Positions 17,622-29,034 of a stretch of 39,814 nt of DNA are shown piece by piece (positions within the stretch are counted from its first letter, which is position 1; each line of letters starts with the position of its first letter). This stretch comes from Hyphomicrobiales bacterium. Lineage in GTDB: Bacteria; Pseudomonadota; Alphaproteobacteria; Rhizobiales; Methyloligellaceae. Under the pieces are notes generated by a model. The model made no database searches. It saw only the letters and a program-made list of their open reading frames with translations, and was not told where the DNA came from. The stretch covers positions 1-39,814 of the forward strand of contig JANQLP010000102.1 in NCBI GenBank assembly GCA_028280515.1. The letters run 5' to 3'. The translations under genes and the position numbers were made by a program.

Positions 17622-18221
17622 ATGTTCACAGGCCTTGTCACAGACATCGCAACCGTTCGGTACGCCGAAGAGGGACGGTTCGAACTCGGATGCGGATACG
17701 TGCTCGATCAGGATGCCATCGGTGCGTCCATCGCTTGCGACGGATGCTGTCTCACGGTCGTCGAAGTGGGACCGGAAGGGGGCGAATTCCAATCCGTCTT
17801 TTCTGTCGACGTCTCCAACGAGACGCTGTCGAAAACCACGCTTGGAACGTGGCGTGCCGGGCGGAAGATCAATCTCGAGCGCTCGCTCACCCCGACCAGC
17901 GAACTCGGCGGACACATCGTCACCGGGCACGTGGACGGGATCGCAGCAATCATCTCGCGCGAGCCGGACGGAGACTCCATGCGCTTCGAAATCGACGTCC
18001 CGGATCATCTCGCGAGGTTTATCGCGCCGAAAGGCAGCGTGGCGCTCAATGGCGTTTCGCTTACGGTTAACGACGTTGACGGGTCGCGTTTTGGTGTCAA
18101 TCTGATCCCGCATACGCTGCAGGTCACCACCTGGGGCGAGCTTGCCGCAGGTGATCAGATCAATCTGGAAGTAGACCTGTTGGCCCGGTATGTGGCAAGG
18201 ATCACGGAAAGTGGCAGTTAG
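17622..18221 (+). CDS. ribE: Riboflavin synthase, alpha subunit
   Basis: A 199-residue enzyme for the last step of riboflavin synthesis, dismutating two molecules of dimethylribityllumazine. It has the typical internal duplication: the first barrel begins MFTGLVTDIATV, with IGASIACDGCCLTVVEVG (about 29-46), and the second repeats the pattern as GGHIVTGHVDGIA (about 96-108) and GSVALNGVSLTVNDV (about 137-151). The active-site cysteine lies in the CDGCCLT segment. Some systems call this gene ribC. It is six bases after ribD and 15 bases before the ribB fusion. Confidence 0.96.
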   Translation: MFTGLVTDIATVRYAEEGRFELGCGYVLDQDAIGASIACDGCCLTVVEVGPEGGEFQSVFSVDVSNETLSKTTLGTWRAGRKINLERSLTPTSELGGHIVTGHVDGIAAIISREPDGDSMRFEIDVPDHLARFIAPKGSVALNGVSLTVNDVDGSRFGVNLIPHTLQVTTWGELAAGDQINLEVDLLARYVARITESGS

Positions 18222-18236
18222 CAGGACCCGTCGATC

Positions 18237-19385
18237 GTGAGCATCGCCGCGGAAAATCAGGACACCAGTTTCCTTTCGTCCATCGAGGACGTGCTGGAAG
18301 ACGCGCGCAACGGGCGCATGTTCATCCTCGTCGACGCGGAAGACCGCGAGAACGAGGGCGATCTTGTCATTCCGGCACAGATGGCGACACCTGACGCCAT
18401 CAACTTCATGGCCAAGCACGGGCGCGGCCTGATCTGCCTTGCGCTCACCGGTGCGCGTGCCGGCGACCTCAACCTCGATCTGATGGCACGGCACAACAAC
18501 GAGTCCCGCCATCAGACTGCCTTCACGGTGTCCATCGAGGCGCGCGAAGGCATCTCAACAGGTATTTCGGCCCATGACCGGGCGCGCACGATCGCCGTCG
18601 CCATCGACCCGACGCGGGGGCCGGAGAACATCTCCACGCCCGGCCACGTGTTTCCGCTCATCGCACGCGAGGGCGGCGTGCTGATGCGCGCCGGACACAC
18701 CGAGGCTGCGGTCGACTTGGCGCGCCTCGCCGGCCTGTATCCCGCCGGTGTGATCTGCGAGATCATGAATGACGACGGCACGATGGCGCGCATGCCGGAC
18801 CTGGTCGCGTTCGCGCAACGCCACGGCCTGAAGGTCGCGACCATTGCCGACCTCATCGCCTATCGCCGCAAGCATGACAGCATTGTGCGCTGCGTGGCCG
18901 AAACGCAGGTGGACAGCAGCTATGGCGGTGCGTTCGCCATGCGCGTCTATCGCACCACAGAAGGCCCCTCGGAGGAACACATCGCGCTTGTGAAGGGAGA
19001 CCTGTCGAAGGGCGGTCCGGTGCTCGTTCGCGTGCACGCATGCAACACGCTGACCGATATTCTGGGCGTCACGGAGAAAGGCTGCGAGGGATCGCTCGTC
19101 CACAAGGCGATGGAGATGATCGCGGACGAGGGAAGAGGCGTGCTCGTTCTGATACGGGACATCTGGCCCCATGCCGTGACCGACTCGCTGAAGTCTGAAA
19201 AGGACCGCGAGGACGAACGACCGGACAGCGAAAAGAACCGCCTGCTCGAAGTCGGCATCGGGTCCCAGATTCTTCACGACCTCGGCGTGCGCGACATGAT
19301 CCTGCTCACCAATTCACCGCAGAGGAAGGTGGTCGGCCTTGAAGGCTACGGGCTGCAGATTACCGACTACCGTCGCCTCGACTAG
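18237..19385 (+). CDS. ribB: 3,4-dihydroxy-2-butanone 4-phosphate synthase fused to degenerate GTP cyclohydrolase II domain (RibBX)
   Basis: A 382-residue two-domain protein. The N-terminal half (about 10-210) is an intact DHBP synthase making the four-carbon precursor of riboflavin: DAEDRENEGDLVIPAQ (33-48), the RAGHTEAAVDLARLAGLYP stretch and EIMNDDGTMAR. The C-terminal half (about 215-375) aligns with GTP cyclohydrolase II, but the zinc/active-site segment, normally H-S-E-C-x-T-G-D...R-C-D-C-G, reads VHACNTLTDILGVTEKGCEG (about 264-283), so the cysteine triad is lost. This fits RibBX proteins described in proteobacteria, which lack cyclohydrolase activity. A separate ribA must then exist elsewhere. 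The start is GTG, 15 bases after ribE; ribH follows closely. Confidence 0.93.
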   Translation: MSIAAENQDTSFLSSIEDVLEDARNGRMFILVDAEDRENEGDLVIPAQMATPDAINFMAKHGRGLICLALTGARAGDLNLDLMARHNNESRHQTAFTVSIEAREGISTGISAHDRARTIAVAIDPTRGPENISTPGHVFPLIAREGGVLMRAGHTEAAVDLARLAGLYPAGVICEIMNDDGTMARMPDLVAFAQRHGLKVATIADLIAYRRKHDSIVRCVAETQVDSSYGGAFAMRVYRTTEGPSEEHIALVKGDLSKGGPVLVRVHACNTLTDILGVTEKGCEGSLVHKAMEMIADEGRGVLVLIRDIWPHAVTDSLKSEKDREDERPDSEKNRLLEVGIGSQILHDLGVRDMILLTNSPQRKVVGLEGYGLQITDYRRLD

Positions 19386-19393
19386 GAACCTCC

Positions 19394-19861
19394 ATGGCCA
19401 AACTCGCGCAGTCCGTCCTGATCATTGAAGCGCGCTTCTACGATGACATCGCCAACGAGCTTGCCCGTGGCGCCACAGAGGAGCTGCGCCGTCGCGGTAT
19501 CGGCTTCGAGCGGGTTGCAGTGCCCGGCGCGCTCGAGATTCCCGTCGCGCTTAGCATCGCGGTGAAGTCGAAAATGGTCGGCCCCGAGGGGCGGCACGAC
19601 GGGTGCGTCGCGCTCGGATGTGTCATCCGCGGCGAAACCTCGCACTACGACATCGTGGCAAACGACTCAGCGCGCGCGATCATGGCGATCGGTGTCGAGC
19701 ACGGCATCGCCATCGGCAACGGCATTCTCACGGTGGACAATCGCGAACAGGCCTGGGCCCGAGCGAGCATCGATGGCGGCAACAAGGGCGCGGCGGCTGC
19801 GGGCGCCTGCGCGGCACTGTTGGAACTTGCCGGCGATTTTGAGCGGAAGTCGGGCCGGTGA
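19394..19861 (+). CDS. ribH: 6,7-dimethyl-8-ribityllumazine synthase
   Basis: A 155-residue enzyme joining the RibB product with the pyrimidine from RibD to give lumazine, the substrate of RibE. Marks: LIIEARFYDDIANELARGA (about 9-27), the substrate loop VPGALEIPVALSIA (about 44-57), VALGCVIRGETSHYDIV (about 74-90) with the catalytic His, and GNGILTVDNREQAWAR. Family members form hollow pentamers or 60-subunit shells; which form applies here cannot be told. GAACCTCC lies before the ATG. The stop TGA overlaps the GTG start of nusB by four bases. Confidence 0.96.
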   Translation: MAKLAQSVLIIEARFYDDIANELARGATEELRRRGIGFERVAVPGALEIPVALSIAVKSKMVGPEGRHDGCVALGCVIRGETSHYDIVANDSARAIMAIGVEHGIAIGNGILTVDNREQAWARASIDGGNKGAAAAGACAALLELAGDFERKSGR

Positions 19862-20367
19862 ACACAAAGACAGACGATCACGTCGATCAGCCGGACGCAC
19901 CGCGATCCGCCACGAGGAGCGCCGCGCGGCTGTCGGCGGTGCAGGCGCTCTACCAGATGGACATGACCGGCATAGACGCGAACGACGTGATCAGCGAGTT
20001 CGAGCAACACCGTCTCGATGACATCGCGAAGTCCATCGGCGCGCCGGACGCAGATACGGCCATGTTCGAGGACATCGTACGCGGCGTCGTGCGCGAGCAA
20101 CAGGCCATCGATCCCGTTCTCGACGCGCATCTCGCCGAAGGCTGGCGTCTCGCCCGCGTCGACAGCATCCTGCGCGCGATCCTGCGCTCGGCGGCCTTCG
20201 AGATTGCACTGAGAGACGATATTCCTGCCAAGGTCGTGATCAACGAATATGTCGATATCGCGCACGCCTTTTTCGGCCCCGAGGAGCCCAAGGTCGTGAA
20301 CGGCATTCTCGATCACCTGGCCCGTTCGCGCCGCCCGCAGGAATTCGAACGCCAGAGCGATGAGTGA
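19858..20367 (+). CDS. nusB: Transcription antitermination factor NusB
   Basis: A 169-residue all-helical protein that pairs with S10 (NusE) on boxA RNA to prevent early termination in rRNA operons. The core starts at SAARLSAVQALYQMDMTG (about 21-38) and includes WRLARVDSILRAILRSAAFEI (about 97-117) and the C-terminal KVVINEYVDIAHAFFGPEEPKVVNGILD. The N-terminal 20 residues are a polar extension. It begins with a GTG sharing bases with the ribH stop and ends by overlapping thiL by eight bases. Linkage of ribH, nusB and thiL is widespread in proteobacteria. Confidence 0.95.
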   Translation: MNTKTDDHVDQPDAPRSATRSAARLSAVQALYQMDMTGIDANDVISEFEQHRLDDIAKSIGAPDADTAMFEDIVRGVVREQQAIDPVLDAHLAEGWRLARVDSILRAILRSAAFEIALRDDIPAKVVINEYVDIAHAFFGPEEPKVVNGILDHLARSRRPQEFERQSDE

Positions 20368-21361
20368 CACTCCGCGCATAGGCGAAGCGGACATCATCGA
20401 GCGTTACTTTGCGCCGCTTGCCGCCGACACCCCCGGCGCCTTCAATCTGAGCGACGATGCGGGACTGCTCACGCCACCCGACGGCATGGACGTCGTGATG
20501 ACCGCGGACGTCATCGTGAGCGGCGTCCACTTTCTGGCTGAATCCGATGCGCGGGACGTGGCGTTCAAGGCGCTCGCGGTGAACGTTTCGGACCTTTGCG
20601 CAAAGGGCGCGAAACCGGCGGTCTATCTCCTTTCGCTGGCCTTGCCGGGCGCTCCCGATGCGGCCTGGCTTGAAGACGCGCGTGCCGGGCTGTCCGAGGC
20701 GCAGGAGGCCTTCGGCTGCACACTTCTCGGCGGTGACACGGTCAGGACGCCGGGATCGCTCGCCCTGTCCATCACGGCGGCCGGATTTGTGCCCGAGGGG
20801 CGAATGGTCCATCGCTCCGGCGCACGCGCCGGCGATAAGGTCTACGTGACCGGCACCATCGGCGACGCGGTTCTCGGGCTGAAGCTCTGCCGGTCTTCGA
20901 ACGCCGCGCCTGGGAACCTCTCCGAAGACGACCACGCATTTCTTCGCAATCGATTTCAACGCCCCCGGCCACACCTGAACGCAATTGAACCCGTCCGCAA
21001 CCATGCCAACGCGGCGATGGATGTTTCCGACGGGCTCGCGGGAGATTTCGCAAAGCTCTGTACGGCATCAGAAGTCGGCGGCGTCATCGAAGCGCACAAG
21101 GTGCCGTTCTCGGACGCCGCGACGCGCTGGCTCGAACGTGAGCCGGACCTTTTGAACGCGCTGATCACCGGCGGCGACGATTACGAAATACTCCAGACCG
21201 TTTCCGAAAGCGCGTCTGCCGCGTTTGAAGCGGATTGCGAGAGAGCAGGGGTGGCGGTGTCCCAAATCGGATGCATCGTGCCCGCCGCAGAAGGTGTCGA
21301 CTTCCGGGATGCCGCCGGGCAAAGCCTGGCTCTGGGAACGAAAAGTTACGCCCATTTCTGA
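20360..21361 (+). CDS. thiL: Thiamine-monophosphate kinase
   Basis: A 333-residue kinase that phosphorylates thiamine monophosphate to the active cofactor thiamine diphosphate. It belongs to the PurM/ThiL fold. Visible: N-terminal GEADIIERYFAPLA, the metal site LSDDAGLL (about 27-34), MTADVIVSGVHF, FKALAVNVSDLCAKGAKP (about 69-86), CTLLGGDTVRTPG, and AAMDVSDGLAGDFAKLC in the C-terminal half. Length is normal. The start ATG lies within the last codons of nusB, so translation is coupled. No TPP riboswitch is seen, as expected for a gene inside this operon. Confidence 0.95.
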   Translation: MSDTPRIGEADIIERYFAPLAADTPGAFNLSDDAGLLTPPDGMDVVMTADVIVSGVHFLAESDARDVAFKALAVNVSDLCAKGAKPAVYLLSLALPGAPDAAWLEDARAGLSEAQEAFGCTLLGGDTVRTPGSLALSITAAGFVPEGRMVHRSGARAGDKVYVTGTIGDAVLGLKLCRSSNAAPGNLSEDDHAFLRNRFQRPRPHLNAIEPVRNHANAAMDVSDGLAGDFAKLCTASEVGGVIEAHKVPFSDAATRWLEREPDLLNALITGGDDYEILQTVSESASAAFEADCERAGVAVSQIGCIVPAAEGVDFRDAAGQSLALGTKSYAHF

Positions 21362-21404
21362 TTCTTGGTTTGTGTTCTGATCGCAAAGGCTCTAAGCGCG
21401 CGAC

Positions 21405-22646
21405 ATGACCTGCTCTGAGGCCATCCCGGACCAACCCATCAGTGACGACAGACGGGCGCGCCGCAATGCGTTGATCCTGTCGCTCGCGCAGGCGCTGTTT
21501 TTTGTCGCGTCGTCGATCCAGGCGACCGTGTCCGGTTTGGTAGGGTATATGCTGGCCGACGACAAGTCGCTGGCAACGTTGCCGGTAACGGCCCTGGTTC
21601 TCGGGTCGCTGATCACGACGGTCCCGGCGTCCATGTTCATGCGTCAGGTGGGCCGCCGCATCGGCTTTCAGCTCGGCGCGATGCTCGGAACGCTGAGTTC
21701 GGTCATTGCCATTTACGCCATATATGACCAGTCTTTCTGGCTGTTCTGTTTCGCCATCTTCATGTCCGGTTCCTATCAGGCCTTTGCGCAGTATTACCGG
21801 TTCGCGGCAGCGGACACCGCCAGCGAGGCATTTCGTCCTCGCGCCATATCATGGGTGCTGGCAGGGGGATTGCTCGCCGCAATAGCCGGGCCGCAGCTGG
21901 TCATCTACACCAAGGATGCGCTGGCGCCGGTCATGTTCGCAGGCGTGTTTGTCGCGGCAGCCGTGGCGTCGCTGCTGGCCATAGCGGTTGTTTCGCTGGT
22001 GAACATCCCCAAAGCGCCGAAATCGGCGCCGGACGGGACACCGCCGCGGCCACTGCGCGAAATACTCAAACAGGCCAAGCTCCGCATCGCCATCTTCAGC
22101 GGAATGGTGAGTTACGGCTCCATGACCTATCTGATGACGGCCACGCCCCTGGCGATGGTTGCCTGCAATCACTCCGTTGATTCGGCGGCCTGGGCGATCC
22201 AATGGCACGTACTGGCGATGTTTGCGCCGAGTTTCGTAACCGGCCGGCTGATTGACCGGTTCGGACGCGAGCGGGTGGTGCTGGCCGGATTACTCCTTCT
22301 CGCCGCTGCCGGAGTGGTCGCGCATGCCGGAATCTCCCTCTGGCATTTCAACCTGGCGATGATCCTGCTCGGCGTCGGCTGGAACCTGGGCTACATCGGG
22401 TCGACAACAATGGTGACCGATTGTCATCGCCCCGAGGAGCGCAACAAGGTGCAGGCCGTCAATGAATTCATGGTGTTCGGCCTTCTCGCATTCGCTTCGT
22501 TCTTTTCCGGAAAACTGCTGCACGAGACGGGCTGGGAGACGGTCGCAATCTCCTATCTGCCGTTTGTCGTGCTGGCTGCCGGGCTCGTCCTGATGCTGAC
22601 CTTTCGCGATGCGAGATGGGGCTCGACGGCAAACCGCTCCGGGTAA
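21405..22646 (+). CDS. MFS transporter
   Basis: A 413-residue inner-membrane transporter of the major facilitator superfamily with about 12 hydrophobic helices. The loop between helices 2 and 3 has the expected basic '[16 protein letters not shown]' (about 75-90). A central polar loop ([20 protein letters not shown], about 202-221) separates the two halves, and [17 protein letters not shown] is the matching repeat in the second half. The substrate is unknown; placement after thiL and before hppA is no guide. The ATG at 21405 is 43 bases after thiL, so it may be the last gene of the rib-thi transcript. Codon use looks like its neighbours'. Confidence 0.9.
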   Translation: MTCSEAIPDQPISDDRRARRNALILSLAQALFFVASSIQATVSGLVGYMLADDKSLATLPVTALVLGSLITTVPASMFMRQVGRRIGFQLGAMLGTLSSVIAIYAIYDQSFWLFCFAIFMSGSYQAFAQYYRFAAADTASEAFRPRAISWVLAGGLLAAIAGPQLVIYTKDALAPVMFAGVFVAAAVASLLAIAVVSLVNIPKAPKSAPDGTPPRPLREILKQAKLRIAIFSGMVSYGSMTYLMTATPLAMVACNHSVDSAAWAIQWHVLAMFAPSFVTGRLIDRFGRERVVLAGLLLLAAAGVVAHAGISLWHFNLAMILLGVGWNLGYIGSTTMVTDCHRPEERNKVQAVNEFMVFGLLAFASFFSGKLLHETGWETVAISYLPFVVLAAGLVLMLTFRDARWGSTANRSG

Positions 22647-22842
22647 GATCCACCGCCTTTTTTCGGTCCAACCAAAGTCGCGGCCTCAATTGTTGCGTTG
22701 CACAGTCAATTTTGGCATGTTCCGCGCGGCTTTCGGGCCGGGCTTGGGGGAATTCCGTTCAGAGCAAGTTCAAACGTCGCTCAACCTATCCCGCAATACT
22801 TTCCCGCGGCTGTCGAACCTATCCAGAACAGGGACGGTCATT

Positions 22843-24975
<2,133 letters not shown>

Positions 24976-25002
24976 GCGCGACGGAATTTGACGACACGAA
25001 TG

Positions 25003-25033
25003 AAAAGGCCCCGCTCCGGCGGGGCCTTTTTTT
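25003..25033. terminator. Strong rho-independent terminator after hppA
   Basis: GGCCCCGC (25007-25014), loop TCCG, GCGGGGCC (25019-25026), then seven T; flanking A's on the left make it usable in both directions. It lies between hppA (plus) and the BamE-like gene (minus), which converge here. Confidence 0.93.
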
Positions 25034-25043
25034 GTGACTGTGA

Positions 25044-25529
25044 TCAGTAGCCCGGGTCTGCGCCTTGTATCAATGAACGACGGTTGGCGATGTTGCCGAA
25101 AAGCTGTTCAAGCGCCGTGAGCTGCTTGCCGTAGGTCGGCGTTTCGCCACTGGCGAAATCGATAATCCTGCCGTCCTTGAGCCCGAAATGCCCGACCTCC
25201 CTGACCGTCTGGTTCTGGTCGAAATAGACGGCGACGATTTTGCGGTCGACGACCTTGGGCCGGCCCATGGGCAATGTCTTGCGGGTGCTGGAAATATAGT
25301 AAAAAACCCTGCCGTCCATGGTACCCGTCGTGGTCGGCGTACCGAGTGTCAGGCGCACCTGATCCTGCGACATGCCCGGCTGGATCTGATCAAGGTCCAC
25401 ATCGGTGAAAAGGTGTCCGTGCCGGTCGATCTGGCCCGCGCATCCGGCAACCAGCAACACGGCGGCAAACATCACGGCGATTCGCGAACCAGCGCGTTTC
25501 GGTCTGACGGGTATGTGCAAATGTCTCAT
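25044..25529 (-). CDS. bamE: Outer membrane protein assembly factor BamE (SmpA/OmlA) lipoprotein
   Basis: A 161-residue lipoprotein of the BAM complex, which inserts beta-barrel proteins into the outer membrane. The N-terminus is basic and ends in the lipobox LLVAGC. The SmpA/OmlA domain follows: LFTDVDLDQIQPGMSQDQVR, LTLGTPTTTGTMDGRVFYYI and AVYFDQNQTVREVGHFGLKDG. The ATG at 25529 places the signal sequence properly; a longer frame from 25583 would put 18 extra polar residues before it. The C-terminal region (about 125-161), including 'TALEQLFGNIANRR', is an extension common in alphaproteobacteria. It is divergent from the cytochrome bc1 chaperone gene. Confidence 0.92.
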   Translation of the reverse strand: MRHLHIPVRPKRAGSRIAVMFAAVLLVAGCAGQIDRHGHLFTDVDLDQIQPGMSQDQVRLTLGTPTTTGTMDGRVFYYISSTRKTLPMGRPKVVDRKIVAVYFDQNQTVREVGHFGLKDGRIIDFASGETPTYGKQLTALEQLFGNIANRRSLIQGADPGY

Positions 25530-25683
25530 TTCAGTCGGTGCGCCCCTGGACTCTCGAACCCTTTGGCTGGCGTTGCCATACAATCACGATTGGATCATTT
25601 TGCGGCGATCAGTCAACAACGCGGTGATTCCCTGCCGCGTACAACGTGTCTGCAACCGGGTTAAGGAGTATCATCGAACCGGT

Positions 25684-26220
25684 ATGTTAAACTGGCTTGC
25701 CAAACGCGCAAAGCGCAAGCGGAATGCGCACGATATTTATGGCTCCATTGTGACGCTGTCGCGGGCGCCGGCGCTTTACACCGAACTGGCCGTTCCGGAT
25801 GAGCTTGAGGCGCGCTTTGAGGTCCTCATGCTGCACGTTTTCCTGTTCGTGGATCGCATGCAGCGTGACGAAGAGGACCTCCGCCCGCTGGCGCAAGACG
25901 TCGTCGATTTGTTTTTCGCCGATCTTGACACCACATCCCGAGAAGTGGGCGTCGGCGACATGGTCGTGCCGAAGAAAATGCGGAACCTGGCAGCGGTGTA
26001 TCACGACCGCATGACGCAATATGGAGCCGCCATCAAAGCCGATGACAGGCAGGGCCTGTCAAAAGAATTCAAACAAATCGTCTATCATGATGACGAATCA
26101 GCTGAACGGCACGCCGCAATGCTCTCCGATTACGCATGGAATCTTATGCAGGAGCTGGCGGACACGCCCCTTGGCAAACTGCGCTTCATTCATGAACGAT
26201 TCGGTGGACAACAGGGATAA
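25684..26220 (+). CDS. Ubiquinol-cytochrome c chaperone family protein
   Basis: A 178-residue protein of the CBP3/UQCC1-like family, which in mitochondria aids folding and assembly of cytochrome b of the bc1 complex. It begins with a basic N-terminus MLNWLAKRAKRKRNAHDIYG, then IVTLSRAPALYTELAVPDEL (about 21-40), FEVLMLHVFLFVDRMQRDEE and a VGDMVVPKKMRNLAAVYHDR stretch (about 97-116). It ends with YAWNLMQELADTPLGKLRF. This helical pattern is typical. The ATG at 25684 follows AAGGAGT by about 14 bases. The stop TAA overlaps the ATG of the DUF177 gene by one base (TAATG), so both are one unit, divergent from bamE. Confidence 0.92.
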   Translation: MLNWLAKRAKRKRNAHDIYGSIVTLSRAPALYTELAVPDELEARFEVLMLHVFLFVDRMQRDEEDLRPLAQDVVDLFFADLDTTSREVGVGDMVVPKKMRNLAAVYHDRMTQYGAAIKADDRQGLSKEFKQIVYHDDESAERHAAMLSDYAWNLMQELADTPLGKLRFIHERFGGQQG

Positions 26221-26810
26221 TGACAATGACCGGCGAACAGATCGTACATGCCGAGCCTGATGACACGTTCTCACGCACCTACAAGGCGACTGAGGTTCCG
26301 GCCGCAGGCATCACGGACACCGTTGATGCAACGCCCGGGCAGCGCGCGTCGATTGCCGAACTTCTCGGTCTTGTGGACTTGTCGTCGTTTCACGTGGACT
26401 TCCGGCTGATCAGTTGTGGCTTGAGGCGCTTCCGTCTTTCGGGCCGGCTGACCGCCGAACTCGTCCAAAACTGCGTTGTCACGCTCGAGCCGGTCAGCAA
26501 CCGCATCGAGGATACATTCGAGGTCGAGTTCTGGCCGGCCGGCGATGTCGAACAACTGGAGGCCGGCGAGGGCCTGGACGATGCCGACGTGCCGCTCGAC
26601 GGCCCGGAGCCGCTCCCGCAGAGTGGCCTGATCGATGTCGGACAGGTCGCCTATGAGGTGCTTGCTTCGGCAATTGATCCGTACCCGCGCAAACCCGGCG
26701 CGGAGTTCTCCTGGCAGGACGCTGCCAAAAAAGATGACGGTCAGGAGGGGAATAAACCTTTTGCGAATCTTGATGTTATGCTGCGTCGCAACGATTCGGG
26801 TTTAAGCTAG
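26220..26810 (+). CDS. YceD/DUF177 family protein (23S rRNA accumulation)
   Basis: A 196-residue protein of the DUF177/YceD family, linked in plants and E. coli to 23S rRNA accumulation. The core shows LRRFRLSGRLTAELVQNCVV, TLEPVSNRIEDTFEVEFWPA and the late 'GQVAYEVLASAIDPYPRKPG', which are the family's conserved strands. In many bacteria yceD is followed by rpmF (ribosomal protein L32) and plsX. Here plsX is next, but no rpmF is found between, which is usual in alphaproteobacteria. The ATG at 26220 overlaps the upstream stop; a second ATG at 26226 is also possible. Confidence 0.9.
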   Translation: MTMTGEQIVHAEPDDTFSRTYKATEVPAAGITDTVDATPGQRASIAELLGLVDLSSFHVDFRLISCGLRRFRLSGRLTAELVQNCVVTLEPVSNRIEDTFEVEFWPAGDVEQLEAGEGLDDADVPLDGPEPLPQSGLIDVGQVAYEVLASAIDPYPRKPGAEFSWQDAAKKDDGQEGNKPFANLDVMLRRNDSGLS

Positions 26811-26813
26811 CTG

Positions 26814-26862
26814 ATACCGGGAAAACACAGTTTCCGGTTGTTTCAAGAAGCCAATCCGGTAT
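26814..26862 (+). other. Alternative hairpins between yceD and plsX
   Basis: ATACCGG (26814-26820) can pair with CCGGTAT (26856-26862), which is followed by TTTTC, or ACCGG-(G)-AAA (26816-26824) can pair with TTTCCGGT (26831-26838). The two folds exclude each other. They may form a weak terminator for the upstream pair; a switch is speculative. Confidence 0.35.
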
Positions 26863-26941
26863 TTTCGGAACGTCTTTTATGCGCAAGGGGGGCGGGCAGC
26901 GGACAGGTTCGCGCGCCATACCGCTTGCCTAGAACCTGGTT

Positions 26942-27994
26942 GTGCAATTGACGGTTTCACACACCATATCGCTCGATGTCATGGGCGGGGACCATGGGGC
27001 CGAAGTGGTCATCCCGGGCGCCGAGCTGTCGCTGGTTCGCCATCCGGACATCCGGTACATCCTGTTCGGCGATGAGGCCCTCATCAGGGAACAGCTCTCC
27101 AAGTACGACAATCTGGCGAGCAAGTCCGAGATCGTGCACACCGACGTGGCTATCTCCATGGACGCCAAGCCAAGCCAGGCATTGCGGCAGGGCCGTTGGA
27201 AGAGCAGCATGTGGAAGGCCATCGAGGCCGTCCGCGACGGCGAGGCGGGCGCGGTGATCTCGGCGGGCAATACCGGCGCCTTGATGGCGATGGCCAAATT
27301 CTGCCTGAAGACGCTGCCCGAGATCGAGCGTCCGGCCATTGCCGCCATCTGGCCGACGGTCGATGCGGAATGCATCGTGCTCGACGTCGGTGCTAATGTT
27401 GGCGCCGATGCCCGTCAGCTTGTGGATTTCGCCATGATGGGTGCGGCCATGGCCCGTGCCCTGTTTTCGCAGGAGCGCCCAACGGTCGGATTGCTCAACA
27501 TCGGTGTGGAGGAAGTGAAGGGCCTTGAGGAGGTGCGCAAGGCGGGAACGGCGTTGCGCGAGTGCAACCCGCCTTTCGACTATCACGGGTTCATGGAGGG
27601 TGACGGCGTTGGCAAAGGCGTGGTCGATGTGGTTGTTACGGAAGGGTTTTCGGGCAATATTGCACTGAAGACGGCGGAAGGTACGGCCAGACAGATCGCA
27701 GCTTATCTGCGTGCCGCCATGAGCCGGTCGCCGATGGCGCGGGTCGGCGCGGTTCTGGCCAGCGGCGCGTTCAAGGCGCTAAAGGAAAAGATGGATCCGA
27801 GACAACTGAACGGCGGTGTTTTCCTCGGACTCAACGGAATAGTTATCAAGAGTCACGGCGGAACCGACGCGACAGGATTTGCGAGCGCGATCGATCTCGG
27901 CTACGACATGGCGCAAAGTGGTCTTGTGGACCGACTGACTGGCGATATTGAAAAGTTCCACGCCTCCCTAAACATGGAGAACATGGCGAAATGA
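26942..27994 (+). CDS. plsX: Phosphate acyltransferase PlsX
   Basis: A 350-residue peripheral membrane enzyme that turns acyl-ACP into acyl-phosphate for phospholipid synthesis. Marks: [19 protein letters not shown] (about 9-27), the [14 protein letters not shown] segment (about 106-119), [19 protein letters not shown], and [21 protein letters not shown] (about 227-247). The C-terminal [18 protein letters not shown] is also standard. The start is uncertain: GTG at 26942 is the first usable codon with little ribosome-site support; TTG at 26948 is an alternative. fabH follows 15 bases after the stop, the classic plsX-fabH order. Confidence 0.95.
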   Translation: MQLTVSHTISLDVMGGDHGAEVVIPGAELSLVRHPDIRYILFGDEALIREQLSKYDNLASKSEIVHTDVAISMDAKPSQALRQGRWKSSMWKAIEAVRDGEAGAVISAGNTGALMAMAKFCLKTLPEIERPAIAAIWPTVDAECIVLDVGANVGADARQLVDFAMMGAAMARALFSQERPTVGLLNIGVEEVKGLEEVRKAGTALRECNPPFDYHGFMEGDGVGKGVVDVVVTEGFSGNIALKTAEGTARQIAAYLRAAMSRSPMARVGAVLASGAFKALKEKMDPRQLNGGVFLGLNGIVIKSHGGTDATGFASAIDLGYDMAQSGLVDRLTGDIEKFHASLNMENMAK

Positions 27995-28009
27995 GTGGAG
28001 TATCCTGAC

Positions 28010-28987
28010 GTGACCCTTATTCGGTCCGTCATCACAGGATGTGGCGGCTATCTACCGGAAACCGTTCTCACGAACGACGATCTGGCGAAGATCGTGGACA
28101 CCACCGACGAGTGGATCGTCGAGCGCACCGGTATTCGTGAACGGCGCATTGCGGCCGAGGGCGAGCTGACGTCCGACCTCGGCACCGCTGCCGCCGAGCA
28201 GGCGCTTGAGCGCGCCGAAACCGACGCCCGCGACATTGACCTCATCGTTCTTGCGACGTCGACACCGGACAACACGTTTCCGGCGACCGCGGTCACGATC
28301 CAGGCCAATCTCGGCATCCAGCACGGAGCTGCCTTTGACCTGCAGGCTGTGTGTTCGGGTTTCGTGTTCGCTCTCGCCACAGCGGACAACTTCCTGAAAT
28401 CCGGCCAGTACAAGCGCGCGCTGGTGATCGGCGCGGAAACGTATTCACGCATCCTCGACTGGGAGGACCGTGGGACATGCGTGTTGTTCGGCGATGGCGC
28501 CGGCGCGTTGGTTCTTGAGGCGCGCAAGCTCAATGGCGCCGGTCTAGAACGCGGCATTCTGGCGTCCGAACTCCGCTCCGACGGGCGCTACAAGGACAAG
28601 CTTTTCGTCGACGGCGGACCGTCTTCGACCGGCACCGTCGGCCATCTGAGAATGCACGGGCGTGATGTCTTCCGGCACGCGGTGACGAACATCGCCGACG
28701 TGATTACAGAGACGCTCGCAAATACGGATTATACCGCCGACGACATCGACTGGTTCGTGCCGCATCAGGCGAACAAGCGAATCCTCGATGGCACCGCGCG
28801 CAAGATCGGTCTCGACCCCGACAAGATCGTGATGACCGTCGAAAACCACGCCAACACGTCTGCTGCGTCCATCCCGCTCGCCCTGAACACCGCGCTGGAG
28901 GATGGGCGGCTGAAAGAGAATCAACTTGTTCTCATGGAAGCCATGGGCGGCGGATTTACATGGGGCGCCGTGCTCGCCCGCTGGTAG
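28010..28987 (+). CDS. fabH: 3-oxoacyl-ACP synthase III (beta-ketoacyl-ACP synthase III)
   Basis: A 325-residue condensing enzyme that starts fatty acid chains from acetyl-CoA and malonyl-ACP. The catalytic Cys is in [14 protein letters not shown], the His in [14 protein letters not shown], and the Asn in [16 protein letters not shown]. The N-terminus [20 protein letters not shown] is typical. The start is placed at GTG 28010, which has GGAG (27997-28000) nine bases upstream; an in-frame GTG at 27995 directly after the plsX stop would add five unsupported residues. It is followed by 193 bases before ihfA. Confidence 0.95.
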   Translation: MTLIRSVITGCGGYLPETVLTNDDLAKIVDTTDEWIVERTGIRERRIAAEGELTSDLGTAAAEQALERAETDARDIDLIVLATSTPDNTFPATAVTIQANLGIQHGAAFDLQAVCSGFVFALATADNFLKSGQYKRALVIGAETYSRILDWEDRGTCVLFGDGAGALVLEARKLNGAGLERGILASELRSDGRYKDKLFVDGGPSSTGTVGHLRMHGRDVFRHAVTNIADVITETLANTDYTADDIDWFVPHQANKRILDGTARKIGLDPDKIVMTVENHANTSAASIPLALNTALEDGRLKENQLVLMEAMGGGFTWGAVLARW

Positions 28988-29034
28988 CATCCGCGACGTT
29001 CCGATGCCCGTTTCTGTCGCGTAAGCGATGGACC

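Noticed and set aside
15917-18236. FMN riboswitch before the riboflavin genes
   Set aside because: The gaps between glyA, nrdR, ribD, ribE and ribB are only 6-49 bases and contain no RFN-like conserved blocks.
15786-18512. A 908-codon open frame on the minus strand opposite glyA, nrdR, ribD, ribE and ribB
   Set aside because: All five plus-strand genes are certain from their motifs. The antisense frame is Arg/His/Asp-rich, has no domain, and is the usual by-product of high-GC codon bias.
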